From positions 109,653 through 173,652 of the forward strand of contig NZ_JAMJXC010000012.1 in NCBI RefSeq assembly GCF_023571765.1: 64,000 nucleotides of DNA, given 5' to 3'. Under the pieces are notes generated by a model. That model ran no database searches. It was given only the letters and a program-made list of their open reading frames with translations, and had not been told where the DNA came from. Below are positions 9,378 through 17,827 of this stretch, piece after piece. Position 1 is the stretch's first letter, and each line of letters opens with the position of its first letter. The position numbers were made by a program, and so were the translations under genes. The DNA comes from Xanthobacter aminoxidans. GTDB lineage: Bacteria > Pseudomonadota > Alphaproteobacteria > Rhizobiales > Xanthobacteraceae.

Positions 9378-10043
9378 GTGATCCTTTCCCGTCTGTTCCG
9401 CACCACCTCCTTCCGCGCCAGCCCCTTTCTCGCCCTTGCCGCGCTCCTCGCGGCGACGCCCTTCGCCGTGCTGTTCTCCGAGGACACGGGCGCCGTCACC
9501 GTGGCGCAGACCCAGCAGGCGGCGCCGGCCCAGAACCGCACCGCCCAGAACCGCACTGCCCAGAACCAGCCGGCCGCCCCGGCCGCGCCCGCCGGCCCGG
9601 TGAAGACGGAGACCCAGTCGTTCGACAATTGGGTGCTTACCTGCCAGGAGGTGCCCCCGGCCGCCGGCGCCAAGGCCGGCAAGAAGACCTGCTTCGCCGT
9701 GCTGCGCATCACCGACAACCAGTCGAAGCGCGTGGTCGTGGTGTGGAAGATCGGCCGCGACGGCAAGGATGTGCCGACCATCGCCATCACCACCCCCACC
9801 GGCGTGCTGGTGCGCGACGGCGTGGACCTGGTGCTCGGCCAGAACACCCGCAAACTCGCCTACCAGTGGTGCAACGGCACCGAGTGCGAGGCGAGCATTG
9901 CCTACGACGCGGCCCTCGCCAAGGAGCTGTCCGCCGCCAAGGAAGCCACCATCGCCTTCCGCCTGCAGGATGGCCGGCAGGTGAACGTCAAGGTGGGCGT
10001 CACCGGCGTGGACAAGGTGCTGGCCGGGCTGGCCAAAAGCTGA
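9378..10043 (+). CDS. IalB-family (invasion associated locus B) secreted protein
   Basis: About 221 residues from a GTG at 9378 preceded by GGAGG with 6-nt spacing; an in-frame extension to 9210 lacks such a site. N-terminal 'MILSRLFRTTSF' followed by a hydrophobic stretch is a signal peptide or anchor. A low-complexity linker with two 'NRTAQ' units and Pro/Ala follows. The core has the family pattern: 'SFDNWVLTCQ', a second Cys in 'KKTCFAVLRI', 'VVVWKIGRDG', 'TPTGVLVRDGVDL', then 'QWCNGTECEASI', so four Cys likely form two disulfides. IalB was named for invasion in Bartonella, but members are common in free-living Hyphomicrobiales, where the molecular function is unknown. It is separated from the autotransporter by a terminator. 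Confidence 0.85.
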   Translation: MILSRLFRTTSFRASPFLALAALLAATPFAVLFSEDTGAVTVAQTQQAAPAQNRTAQNRTAQNQPAAPAAPAGPVKTETQSFDNWVLTCQEVPPAAGAKAGKKTCFAVLRITDNQSKRVVVVWKIGRDGKDVPTIAITTPTGVLVRDGVDLVLGQNTRKLAYQWCNGTECEASIAYDAALAKELSAAKEATIAFRLQDGRQVNVKVGVTGVDKVLAGLAKS

Positions 10044-10398
10044 AGGGCCGGCTGAGCCAAAGGGCTGAGCGGGCCGCCCCCCGTCGCCCTGTCGCTTCTG
10101 TCACGCATCCTCACCACCGTCATCCCCCGGCTTGTCCGGGGGATCCACTTTGCCGCTTGTCCGCTTCATCCGGCCCGGCACCCCTCCGGCGGAAGGGTGG
10201 ATCGCCCGCACAAGGCGGGCGATGACGGCGCTCTTCTGGGCAGGCCGGGGCACGCTGGCCCATGCGGCGAGACCCCTCCCAGCCCCTCCGCCCGCTCGCA
10301 CCCCGCCGATCTTCACGCCGGGCCCCACCCGCGTTGCGCGCGCGGCGGCAGCTCTCTAGGGTCGCGCTCGAGTTGAGACCCGCGCCCCGGAGGCCCTG
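10044..10398. other. Intergenic region holding an extragenic palindromic repeat
   Basis: About 355 bases between the IalB-like gene and the deaminase gene. The only structure I recognise is the paired inverted repeat at 10118-10227. GGAGG just before 10399 is the ribosome site of the next gene. Confidence 0.6.
10118..10227. repeat. Extragenic palindromic element (REP/BIME-like)
   Basis: Left unit at 10118-10148 starts CGTCATCCCCCGGCTTGTCC and ends GGGGATCCAC, with an internal CCCCCGG/CCGGGGG stem. The right unit at 10197-10227 is its inverted counterpart, starting GTGGATCGCCCG and ending GGGCGATGACG. This CGTCATcCC...CTTGTCC...GGATCCAC type is a common interspersed palindrome in rhizobial-type genomes. 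It carries no gene. Confidence 0.75.
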
Positions 10399-11946
10399 TT
10401 GCGTCGCCGTATCCTGATCGCCGCGTTCGTCCTGATCGCGGCTTGTGTCGCCATCCGGGCCGCCGTCGTCGCCAGCAACCTGCCCGAGGCGCTCACCGCC
10501 GCCCATTTCGAGGCGTTGCGGCCGGAGCCCAACCGCCAGCGCGCCTTCCTCCATCGCATGCCCAAGGGCGGCGACCTGCACACCCACCTGTCGGGCGCGG
10601 TCTATGCCGAGCGGCTGATCGCCTGGGCCATCAAGGATGGCTTGTGCCTCGATCCCGCCGCCATGAACATCCTCTCCCCGCCCGCCGACGCGAGCGCGGA
10701 TAAGCCCTGCGGCACCGACCCGAAGATCGTCCCCATCGCCGACGCGGTGGCCGGCTGGCGCGGCCAGACCACCTTCGATCTTCTGGTGGATGCGCTCTCC
10801 CTGCGCTGGTTCCTGCCAACCCCTCAGGTGCCCTCGGGCCACGACCAGTTCTTCGCCTCCTTCTCCAAGTTCAATCCCGCCGCCGGCGGGCCGGACTGGA
10901 CGCGCACCCTGGAGCGCACCGCCGAGATGACGGTGGACCAGCTGCGCCAGTACGGCGCCGACAACGTGCAATATGCCGAGCTGATGGTGACGCTGATCGA
11001 GGGCGAGGACCGCCGCCGCCTCGGCCAGGCCGTCGGTGCCGAGCGCGATCCCAAGGCCATGCTGGCGGCGCTGGACAAGGCCGGCATGGCGGATGTGGTG
11101 CGCCGCCGGGTGGAGGACATCAAGGCCCTCGTCGCCCGGGTGGAGGCGCTGCGCGGCTGCGCGGCGGATGCGACCCGCCCCGGCTGCGGGGTGGATTTCC
11201 GCTACATCGCGCAGGTGAACCGCAATGGCGCGCCGGCCGAGGTCTTCGCCCAGACGGCGGTGTCGGCGGCGCTGGTGCGGGCCCTGCCGGATGTCGTCGC
11301 CGGCTTCAATTATGTGGGGCCGGAGGACTACCGCACGGCCCGGCAGGACTACCGCGCCCACATGCAGTGGATCGGCTTCCTCGCGGGCAAGGACGTGCCG
11401 GTGGCGCTCCATGCGGGCGAATTGTGGATCGGGCTGGTGCCGCCGCCGGATCTCGACTTCCACATCCGCGATGCGGTGGAGACGGCGGGGGCGCGGCGCA
11501 TCGGCCACGGCACCGCCATCGGCTTCGAGCGCGACATGGACGGGCTGCTGGCGGAGCTGAAGGCGCGCGGCGTCGCCATCGAGATCGCGCTCACCTCGTC
11601 CGACGTGATCCTCGGCGTGCGCGACCGCCGCCACCCCATCCGCACCTATCTCTCCGCGGGCGTGCCGGTGACGCTGGCCACCGACGATGCGGGCGTCTCG
11701 CGCATCGACCTCACCAACGAATATCTGCGGGCGTCGCAGGACCACGGCCTCGGCTATCGCCGCCTCAAGGGCTTCGCCGAGACCGCCATCGACAAGGCCT
11801 TCCTGTCGCCGCCGGAAAAGGCCCGCCAGCGCTCCCGCCTCGATGCCGCGTTCACCGCCTTCGAACGCGAGGTGACGGACGCCCTGCCGCTGGGCACCCG
11901 CGTCAGCGCCTTCCTCCGCGCGATGGTGGGCGCGGGCGGGCATTGA
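10399..11946 (+). CDS. Exported adenosine deaminase-like metal-dependent hydrolase (ADGF/ADA2-like)
   Basis: 515 residues from a TTG at 10399 with GGAGG six bases upstream. Residues 1-26 are a basic-hydrophobic signal peptide or anchor, so the enzyme is probably periplasmic. Deaminase motifs are complete: 'MPKGGDLHTHLSG' (HxH zinc ligands), 'VALHAGE' (zinc His and catalytic Glu), 'RRIGHGT' (catalytic His) and 'LATDDAG' (zinc Asp). Against the approximately 340-residue cytosolic adenosine deaminase it is longer, with an insertion carrying paired Cys ('GLCLD', 'KPCGTD', 'RGCAAD', 'PGCGVD') that fit disulfides outside the cytoplasm. The predicted reaction is adenosine or another purine nucleoside to inosine plus ammonia; the true substrate is not deducible. 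The next gene follows after 46 bases on the same strand. Confidence 0.85.
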   Translation: MRRRILIAAFVLIAACVAIRAAVVASNLPEALTAAHFEALRPEPNRQRAFLHRMPKGGDLHTHLSGAVYAERLIAWAIKDGLCLDPAAMNILSPPADASADKPCGTDPKIVPIADAVAGWRGQTTFDLLVDALSLRWFLPTPQVPSGHDQFFASFSKFNPAAGGPDWTRTLERTAEMTVDQLRQYGADNVQYAELMVTLIEGEDRRRLGQAVGAERDPKAMLAALDKAGMADVVRRRVEDIKALVARVEALRGCAADATRPGCGVDFRYIAQVNRNGAPAEVFAQTAVSAALVRALPDVVAGFNYVGPEDYRTARQDYRAHMQWIGFLAGKDVPVALHAGELWIGLVPPPDLDFHIRDAVETAGARRIGHGTAIGFERDMDGLLAELKARGVAIEIALTSSDVILGVRDRRHPIRTYLSAGVPVTLATDDAGVSRIDLTNEYLRASQDHGLGYRRLKGFAETAIDKAFLSPPEKARQRSRLDAAFTAFEREVTDALPLGTRVSAFLRAMVGAGGH

Positions 11947-11992
11947 AGGCGGGGCCGTTCCCCGCCATCCTCCGCGCAACGGGGGAGGGGTG

Positions 11993-13123
11993 ATGGCCGG
12001 GGATGACGAGCGGGCCACGGGCCCGGCGCCCATGCAGGGGGGCGGGTTCTACAATGACCACGCCCAGCATCAGGCGAAGGGCGGCGCCCACGGGCTGCCG
12101 CTGATCGACCGGGCGTTCGAGGGCATGGAGCTGCAAGCGCCCGTCACGCTGGCCGATTATGGCAGCGCCACGGGGCGCAACTCGCTGGTGCCCATGGGGC
12201 TCGCGCTCGGCCATGCGCGCCGGCGGCTGGGGCCGGACGTGCCGGTGAGCGTCGTCCACACCGACCAGCCGGGCAATGATTTCTCCGCCCTGTTCGCGCT
12301 GCTGCGGGACGATCCCGACAGCTATCTCCGGCGAGATGCGCGCGCCTTCGCCTCGGCCGTGGGGCGCACCTTCCATGAGCAGGTGCTGCCGGATGCCAGC
12401 GTGGATTTCGGCTGGTGCTCGTTCGCCGCCCACTGGATGAGCCGTGCGCCGGTGATGCCGGCGGGCCATGTGTGGCCGCGGCAGACGGCGCCGGCGGTGC
12501 GCGCCGCCTTCGCCGCGCAGGCGGCGGCGGACTGGCAGGCCTTCCTCGCCGCCCGTGCGCGGGAGCTGAAGCCGGGCGGGGCGCTGGTGGTGGTGCAGCC
12601 GAGCCTGCCGGAGGACGAGCCCACCACCTTCCCGGTGCTGATGGCGTGGGTGGAGGCGGAGCTGGACGCCATGGCGCTGGGCGGGATGCTCACAAAAGAC
12701 GAGCGCGGGCGCATGACCATCCTCGTCTTCGAGCGCACCGCCGCCGACGCCCGCAGTCCGTTCGCGGACGGCGCCTTCGCGGGGCTCACCCTCGTCGCCG
12801 AGGAGGCGCGGGAGATGCCGGACCCGTTCTGGCCGGCCTATGGGGTGGACGGGGACGCGGCGGCGCTGGCGGAGAAGCATCTCGGCTTCTTCCGTGCGCC
12901 GTTCCTGCCCTCCCTGCTGGCGGCGCTCGACGCCGGCCGCGATGGCGCCTTCCGCGAAGGGTTCACGACGCGGCTGATGGAGGCGCTGGACCGGCGCATG
13001 CGCGCGGCGCCGCAGCCGCTTCTGTCCCCCATGGTGATCCTGACCGGGCTGTACCGGAAGGCGGGGGCGGGCTCTCACGTCGGCGCGGAAAAGCCCGCCG
13101 CCAGCGCCACCGGCACACCGTAG
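11993..13123 (+). CDS. SABATH-type SAM-dependent carboxyl methyltransferase
   Basis: About 376 residues. ATG at 11993 directly follows a GGGGGAGGGG site; GTG 11990 is the alternative. Family signatures of the plant salicylate/jasmonate/IAA carboxyl methyltransferases (SABATH) are visible. 'GGGFYNDHAQHQ' at residues ~13-25 corresponds to the G.GxxSYxxNSxxQ substrate/SAM start. 'LADYGSATGRNSL' at ~53-65 is the SAM-binding loop (plant ADLGCSxGPNTL). 'DFGWCSFAAHWMSR' corresponds to the S-SYSLMWLS segment. 'DWQAFLAARARELKPGGALVV' matches the FLxxRxxELxxGGxMV helix. The reaction would be methyl ester formation on a small carboxylic acid; the substrate is unknown. Its 3' end overlaps the convergent c-di-GMP gene by 49 bases. 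It may be cotranscribed with the deaminase. Confidence 0.8.
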   Translation: MAGDDERATGPAPMQGGGFYNDHAQHQAKGGAHGLPLIDRAFEGMELQAPVTLADYGSATGRNSLVPMGLALGHARRRLGPDVPVSVVHTDQPGNDFSALFALLRDDPDSYLRRDARAFASAVGRTFHEQVLPDASVDFGWCSFAAHWMSRAPVMPAGHVWPRQTAPAVRAAFAAQAAADWQAFLAARARELKPGGALVVVQPSLPEDEPTTFPVLMAWVEAELDAMALGGMLTKDERGRMTILVFERTAADARSPFADGAFAGLTLVAEEAREMPDPFWPAYGVDGDAAALAEKHLGFFRAPFLPSLLAALDAGRDGAFREGFTTRLMEALDRRMRAAPQPLLSPMVILTGLYRKAGAGSHVGAEKPAASATGTP

Positions 13124-15777
13124 CCGTCGCGGGCCAGGGCGGCGGCCTCGGCGATGGGGAGGGGGCGGCCGAGCAGGAAGCCCTGCGCCTCGGCGCAGGA
13201 GGTGCGGACGAGCAGCGACCACTGCGCCTCGGTCTCGATGCCCTCGGCGACGGTGGCGATGCCGAGCCGGCCGGTGAGCACGGTGATGGCCTCGACGATG
13301 GCGGCGCTGGCCGAGCCCTCGGTGGCGTCCTGCACGAAGGAGCGGTCGATCTTGATCTTGTCGAGGGGCAGGAGGCGCAGCCGGCTGAGGCTGGAATAGC
13401 CCGTGCCGAAATCGTCGAGCACGATCTTCACGCCGATCTCGCGCAGCCGCTGGAGCACGGCGAGGCTGGTCTGCTCGCTCTCGAACAAAGCGGTTTCGGT
13501 GATCTCGCATTCGAGGCGGCCGGGCGGCAGGCCGCTGTCGCGCAGCGCCGCCTCCACCGTGCCGACGATGTCGCCGAAGGCGAGCTGCACCGGCGAGAGA
13601 TTCACCGCCACCTTCAGATTGCCGGGCAGGGCGGCGATGTCGGCCACCGCCCGCCGCAGCACGAAGGCGCCGATCTCCACAATGCTGCGGGAATCCTCGG
13701 CCAGCGGCACGAAATCGGAGGGCTCGACGATGCCGCGGCGCGGGTGGTTCCAGCGCAGCAGCGCCTCGAACCCGGTGAGCGCGCCGGTGACCACCGAGAA
13801 GATCGGCTGGTAGGCGAGATCGAACTGCCCTTCGGCGAGGGCCTCCCTGAGGTCCTGCTCCATCTCCAGCCGGGCGCGCAGATGGGTGTCCATCTCCGGC
13901 TCGAACACGCACATGGTGCCGCGGCCCCACGCCTTGGCGCGGTAGAGGGCGAGGTCGGCCTGCTTGAGCAGGGTGTCGGCGTCGATCCACGCCGCCTCGG
14001 CCACCGCGATGCCGACGCTGACGCTGACCGCGATGGTATGGCCGAGGGCCGAATAGGGCTCCCCGAGCAGGGCGATGACGCGCTCGGCCAGCTCGGTCGC
14101 CGCCTGCGGCTGCTGCGGCCCGATGCTGATGATGGCGAACTCGTCGCCGCTGAGGCGCGCCACCACGTCGGTGGCCTGAACGCAGTTGGTGAGGCGGGCG
14201 GCGACCTTCCGCAGCAAAGCGTCGCCCACGGGATGGCCGAGGGTGTCGTTGACGTCCTTGAAGCGGTCGAGGTCGAGATAGAGCAGGGCCATCTTCTCGC
14301 TCCGCTCGGCGGCCTCGTAGAGCGCCTTGCCGATGCGCTCGCGGAACACCACCCGGTTGGGCAGGCCCGTGAGGTCGTCGTGATGGGCGAGGAAGCGGAT
14401 GCGCCCCTCGCGCTCGATCAGCGCCATGTTCTGCCGCTGCGCCTCGGCGGCGGCCTCGGTGGCGCGCAGGTTGGCCTCGGCAAGCTCCGCCTGCACCGCC
14501 TTGAGCGCGGTGACGTCGGTGCGGATCGCCACCACGCCGCCGTCCGCGGTGCGCCGGTCGGTCATCAGCAGCCAGCGCCCGTCGGACAGCCGCCGCTCCA
14601 CCGGGCTGTGCTCGGGACGATGCCAGCGGGCCCGCTCGGCCACCTGCTCCTCGCTCAGCGGACCGGCCGTGGGGAGATGACGGGCCGCGACGCTCGCCCG
14701 CATGATCTCCTGGAAGCGGGCGCCCGGCGTCAGAAACGGCGCGGTGATGGCGAACAGCTCGCGGTAGCGCTGGTTGCAGGCGACGAGCCGGTCCTCGCCG
14801 TCCCACAGGGCGAAGCCATCGGACATGGCTTCCACCGCATTGGCGAGCACGGCCGTGGCGCGGGCGCGCTCGGCATCCACCCTTTCGCGCTGGCGCAGTG
14901 CCAGGAAGAGGGCACCGGCGAAGGCCGTCACGAGCGTGCCCCCCATGGCGGCGGCTGCGATCAGGCGATCGCGGAAGCGCCGCCATGGCGCGAGGGCCTC
15001 GTCGAGGTCGGTGACCAGCACCACGCGCAGGTCCCCGGGCAGGGAGCTCCGCACCACGGCCAGTTCCGGCTGGCCCTTGTCGCCGGTGGCGACGAAGGCC
15101 CTGCCATCGGGCGGTCGCGTGCCCAGCGCACCGTGCCGCCACTCGCCGACGGCCAGCTCGTCATGGGGCAGCGAGGCCACCAGCTGGCCGTTCGGCCGTT
15201 CGATGCGGATGCGCATGCCCGGGGCGAGGCCGGTCTCCGCCAGGATCTTCATGAGGGACTGGGTCGAGACGTCGGCGACGGCGACCACGCCGTCCCATCC
15301 GGGAACCGCCCGGACGGCATAGAGCGACCAGTCGCCGTTCACCGGATTCTGCACCGGCCCGATCATGGCGGCGGGCTGGATGCTGGTGGGCTGAGTCACC
15401 ATGGGCAGCGAGCGCAGCGCGCCGCGTGGCCGGGCCGAGGCGATGATGGTGCCGTCGGGGGCGACCAGCATCATGTCGCGATAGGCGATGGTCTGCAGGT
15501 TGAAGCCGCGCAGCAGCTCGTTGGCGGCGGGCGAGGTGGCCGTGACCCCGGCGGCGGCGAACAGCGGCCGGATGGCGGCGAGCGCGCCATGGATCTGGAG
15601 CAGTTGACGGTTGAGCGCATTTTCCACGCCCTGGGCGGAGCGCTCGATGTCCGCCTCGGCGATGAGCCGCGTCGCCATGAGGCCGCGATGGGCGAGCAGG
15701 GCCGTCCCGACCATCAGCAGGCCCAGGATGACGATGGTCCCGGCGATGACGGAGAGCTTGAGGCGGTGCCAGATCAT
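13075..15777 (-). CDS. Membrane c-di-GMP protein: periplasmic Cache sensor, PAS, GGDEF, EAL
   Basis: 900 residues. An N-terminal membrane helix (about 7-30), a periplasmic Cache/PDC-like domain to about 275 ('MMLVAPDGTIIASA', 'VVAVADVS'), and a second helix near 285-305. A PAS domain (about 325-440, 'AMSDGFALWDGEDRLVACN') is followed by GGDEF (about 470-630) with 'LAHHDDLTGLPNR' and the active-site variant SGDEF. EAL (about 640-890) keeps the motifs 'EALLRW', 'ITETAL', 'DDFGTGYSS', 'KIDRSFV', 'AEGIET' and 'GFLLGRP'. Both catalytic modules look intact, so it may make or degrade c-di-GMP. It lies 84 bases downstream of, and in the same orientation as, an orphan TRAP-type binding protein. Its 3' end overlaps the convergent methyltransferase gene. 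Confidence 0.93.
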   Translation of the reverse strand: MIWHRLKLSVIAGTIVILGLLMVGTALLAHRGLMATRLIAEADIERSAQGVENALNRQLLQIHGALAAIRPLFAAAGVTATSPAANELLRGFNLQTIAYRDMMLVAPDGTIIASARPRGALRSLPMVTQPTSIQPAAMIGPVQNPVNGDWSLYAVRAVPGWDGVVAVADVSTQSLMKILAETGLAPGMRIRIERPNGQLVASLPHDELAVGEWRHGALGTRPPDGRAFVATGDKGQPELAVVRSSLPGDLRVVLVTDLDEALAPWRRFRDRLIAAAAMGGTLVTAFAGALFLALRQRERVDAERARATAVLANAVEAMSDGFALWDGEDRLVACNQRYRELFAITAPFLTPGARFQEIMRASVAARHLPTAGPLSEEQVAERARWHRPEHSPVERRLSDGRWLLMTDRRTADGGVVAIRTDVTALKAVQAELAEANLRATEAAAEAQRQNMALIEREGRIRFLAHHDDLTGLPNRVVFRERIGKALYEAAERSEKMALLYLDLDRFKDVNDTLGHPVGDALLRKVAARLTNCVQATDVVARLSGDEFAIISIGPQQPQAATELAERVIALLGEPYSALGHTIAVSVSVGIAVAEAAWIDADTLLKQADLALYRAKAWGRGTMCVFEPEMDTHLRARLEMEQDLREALAEGQFDLAYQPIFSVVTGALTGFEALLRWNHPRRGIVEPSDFVPLAEDSRSIVEIGAFVLRRAVADIAALPGNLKVAVNLSPVQLAFGDIVGTVEAALRDSGLPPGRLECEITETALFESEQTSLAVLQRLREIGVKIVLDDFGTGYSSLSRLRLLPLDKIKIDRSFVQDATEGSASAAIVEAITVLTGRLGIATVAEGIETEAQWSLLVRTSCAEAQGFLLGRPLPIAEAAALARDGYGVPVALAAGFSAPT

Positions 15778-15861
15778 CGTCGGCGCCAGTCCCCACGCTT
15801 GAGGGCGCCGCCGTCCCCGCCGGGGGAGGCCCTTCCGCCCGGATCATCCGGCCGGCTGCGA

Positions 15862-16974
15862 TCACTCGGCTTTGGCGGTCGTCGCGTGCAGTTCGGCAAG
15901 ATAGGCATTCCATGCATCGGCGCAAGCCGCGCCACACCGCTCGATCCAGCGCGGCAGGATGGTTCCGGAGAGCAGAGTAAGGCGGCGGGCGGCGTCGGCC
16001 TCGGATTGCGGCACCACCACCAGCCGGTGGGTCATCGGCCGGCTGCATGCGACGGCGCCGGTGTTGCAGTCGAGCCCGCGGGCGGTGTCGGCCTGGGCCT
16101 GCTGCCAGATGCGGCCTTCGAGATCGGCGAGGCCTCCGCGGATCTGGGCCCGCACGTCCTCCGGCAGGGCCATCCAGGCGTTGACGTTGGCGCCGAAGAA
16201 GGAAAGCCCCCAGCTGATCGCCATGCTGTGGACGTGGGTGGTGACGTCGCCGAGGCCGATCTCGTGGCCGCTGAGGGTGCCGGTGATGGCGCAATCCACC
16301 ACCCCCTGCCGCACCGCATCCACCACATCCGCGAACGGCACCACCACGGGAATGGCCCCGAGCGCCTTCATCAGATCGGACTGGGCCACCGAGGAAGTGC
16401 GGACCCGGCGGCCGGCGATGTCGTCGAGGCCGCGGAAGCCGGAGCGGCAGAACAGCACCTGCGCCGGATAGGCATAGATGGCGAGCAGCTCGATGTCCCA
16501 CCGGTCGCGCAGGATGTTGATGAGATGCACGCGGAAGGCGGCGACCGTCTTCTTCAGGGTCGCCATGTCAGGGTTGAGGATGGGCAGGTCCACGGCGTTG
16601 AGCTCCGGCTCCTCCGCCGAGACCACCGACATGAGGCCGGTGCCGAACGGCACCACGCCGAGCTGCATGAGCTGCAGCATCTCCTGCCCGCGCAGGCCGC
16701 CGCTGTCGTTGGGGATGATGGTGGCGACCACGCGCCCGCTGGTGCGCTCGGTGATCTCGCGCTCCCAGAACGGCTGCTCCAGCCGGGTGAACTGGGTGAC
16801 GCCGCCGAGCCCGCCCACCACCTGCAGCCGGATGGGTTCATTCTTGGCGCGTGCGGGCGAGGCCGGTTGCAGGGCCATGAGGATGAGGGCGAGGGCGGCC
16901 ATGAGCTGCCGCAGGCACGCCCGTGCCGTCCCGATTCGCCCGTGAACCGCCTTCCGCCCGCGTCGCGCCCGCAT
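15862..16974 (-). CDS. TRAP-type solute-binding protein (DctP family), without DctQM partners
   Basis: 370 residues. Basic N-terminus followed by 'LMAALALILMALQPASPARA', a signal peptide cleaved near residue 43. The mature part has the DctP pattern: 'FWEREITERTSGRV', 'GLRGQEMLQLMQLG', 'DLPILNP', 'FRGLDDIAGRRVRTSS', 'LGAIPVVVPFADVVDAVRQGVVDCAITG', and a late 'ALPEDVRAQI'. No small or large TRAP permease gene is adjacent. The only same-strand neighbour downstream is the Cache-containing c-di-GMP protein, so the binding protein may present a ligand to that sensor; this is inference. The ligand is not predictable, although TRAP binders usually take small carboxylates. Start at ATG 16974 is the longest option. 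Confidence 0.85.
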   Translation of the reverse strand: MRARRGRKAVHGRIGTARACLRQLMAALALILMALQPASPARAKNEPIRLQVVGGLGGVTQFTRLEQPFWEREITERTSGRVVATIIPNDSGGLRGQEMLQLMQLGVVPFGTGLMSVVSAEEPELNAVDLPILNPDMATLKKTVAAFRVHLINILRDRWDIELLAIYAYPAQVLFCRSGFRGLDDIAGRRVRTSSVAQSDLMKALGAIPVVVPFADVVDAVRQGVVDCAITGTLSGHEIGLGDVTTHVHSMAISWGLSFFGANVNAWMALPEDVRAQIRGGLADLEGRIWQQAQADTARGLDCNTGAVACSRPMTHRLVVVPQSEADAARRLTLLSGTILPRWIERCGAACADAWNAYLAELHATTAKAE

Positions 16975-17106
16975 CTTCCGGCCCCGCCTTCAGGCCAGCC
17001 GCCCGCCCCGAACCGCAACGCCGGGAAGGGATATTTCTGTGAGAGTGAGCGCATGGGCGGGGAATGCGCAAGCACAAGCTTGCCCCATGGATGCCGCTTT
17101 CAGCCC

Positions 17107-17613
17107 TCAATCGGCGGAGGAGCGTTGTGCCTTCTCGTATTTGCGGACGACCCGCTCCCGCTTGAGGCGCGACAGGCGTTGCAGCCAGAAGATGCCGTCG
17201 AGCTGGTCGCGCTCGTGCTGGTGGCAGACGGCACGCAGCCCCTCGGCCTCTTCCTCCTGAAAGGCGCCGGCGAGATCCTGGTAGCGCACCCGCACGCGGG
17301 CCTTCCGCTCCACCTCCTCCACCGCGCCGGGCATGGAGACGCTGCCCTCGGCATGGCGGATGGTCTCGGGCGAGGACCACACGATCTCGGGATTGATATA
17401 GGTGCGCGGGCCGTCCTCATGGGACAGCTCCAGCACCACCACCCGCGTGGGCACGCCCACATGGGGCGCGGTGATGCCGATGCCCGGCGCGGCGCGCATC
17501 GTGTCGAGGAGGTCCGCCGCGAGGTCCGCGAGCGCCGCGTCGAACACCGTCACCGGCGCGGCCGGCAGTCGCAACCGCGGGTCGGGGAATTTCACGATCT
17601 GGCGTACCGCCAT
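17107..17613 (-). CDS. Peptide deformylase-like protein with degenerate active site
   Basis: 168 residues, normal length for deformylase. Start ATG 17613 ('MAVRQIVKFPDPRLR' matches the deformylase N-terminus). The three family motifs are present but altered. Motif 1 is 'GIGITAPHVG' (canonical GxGLAAxQxG, Gln replaced by His). Motif 2 is 'EGSVSMPG' (canonical EGCLSxPG, metal-binding Cys replaced by Ser). Motif 3 is 'QHERDQLDG' (canonical QHExDHLxG, second metal His replaced by Gln). Two of the three metal ligands are therefore lost, while the catalytic Glu remains. It is unlikely to be the cell's housekeeping deformylase; a pseudoenzyme or a changed hydrolase is possible. No fmt gene is adjacent. 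Confidence 0.85.
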   Translation of the reverse strand: MAVRQIVKFPDPRLRLPAAPVTVFDAALADLAADLLDTMRAAPGIGITAPHVGVPTRVVVLELSHEDGPRTYINPEIVWSSPETIRHAEGSVSMPGAVEEVERKARVRVRYQDLAGAFQEEEAEGLRAVCHQHERDQLDGIFWLQRLSRLKRERVVRKYEKAQRSSAD

Positions 17614-17827
17614 GGGGGCCTCCGTGTCGCGTCCCGATGCCTCCCGCCCGGACGCGCAGCGGGGACTCGGGACGGGGGGGCGGGATGTAATTTGATACCG
17701 TTTGAGGGGAGGTTGGGCGCGACGGCCTCGATCTTGGACCCGGCAGGAGCTGAACCGGTCCTGAACCTGTCCCGAATCCCGCCGATACCCCTGGTGCTAC
17801 CCCCACTGAACCTGCCGATATCGGCTC

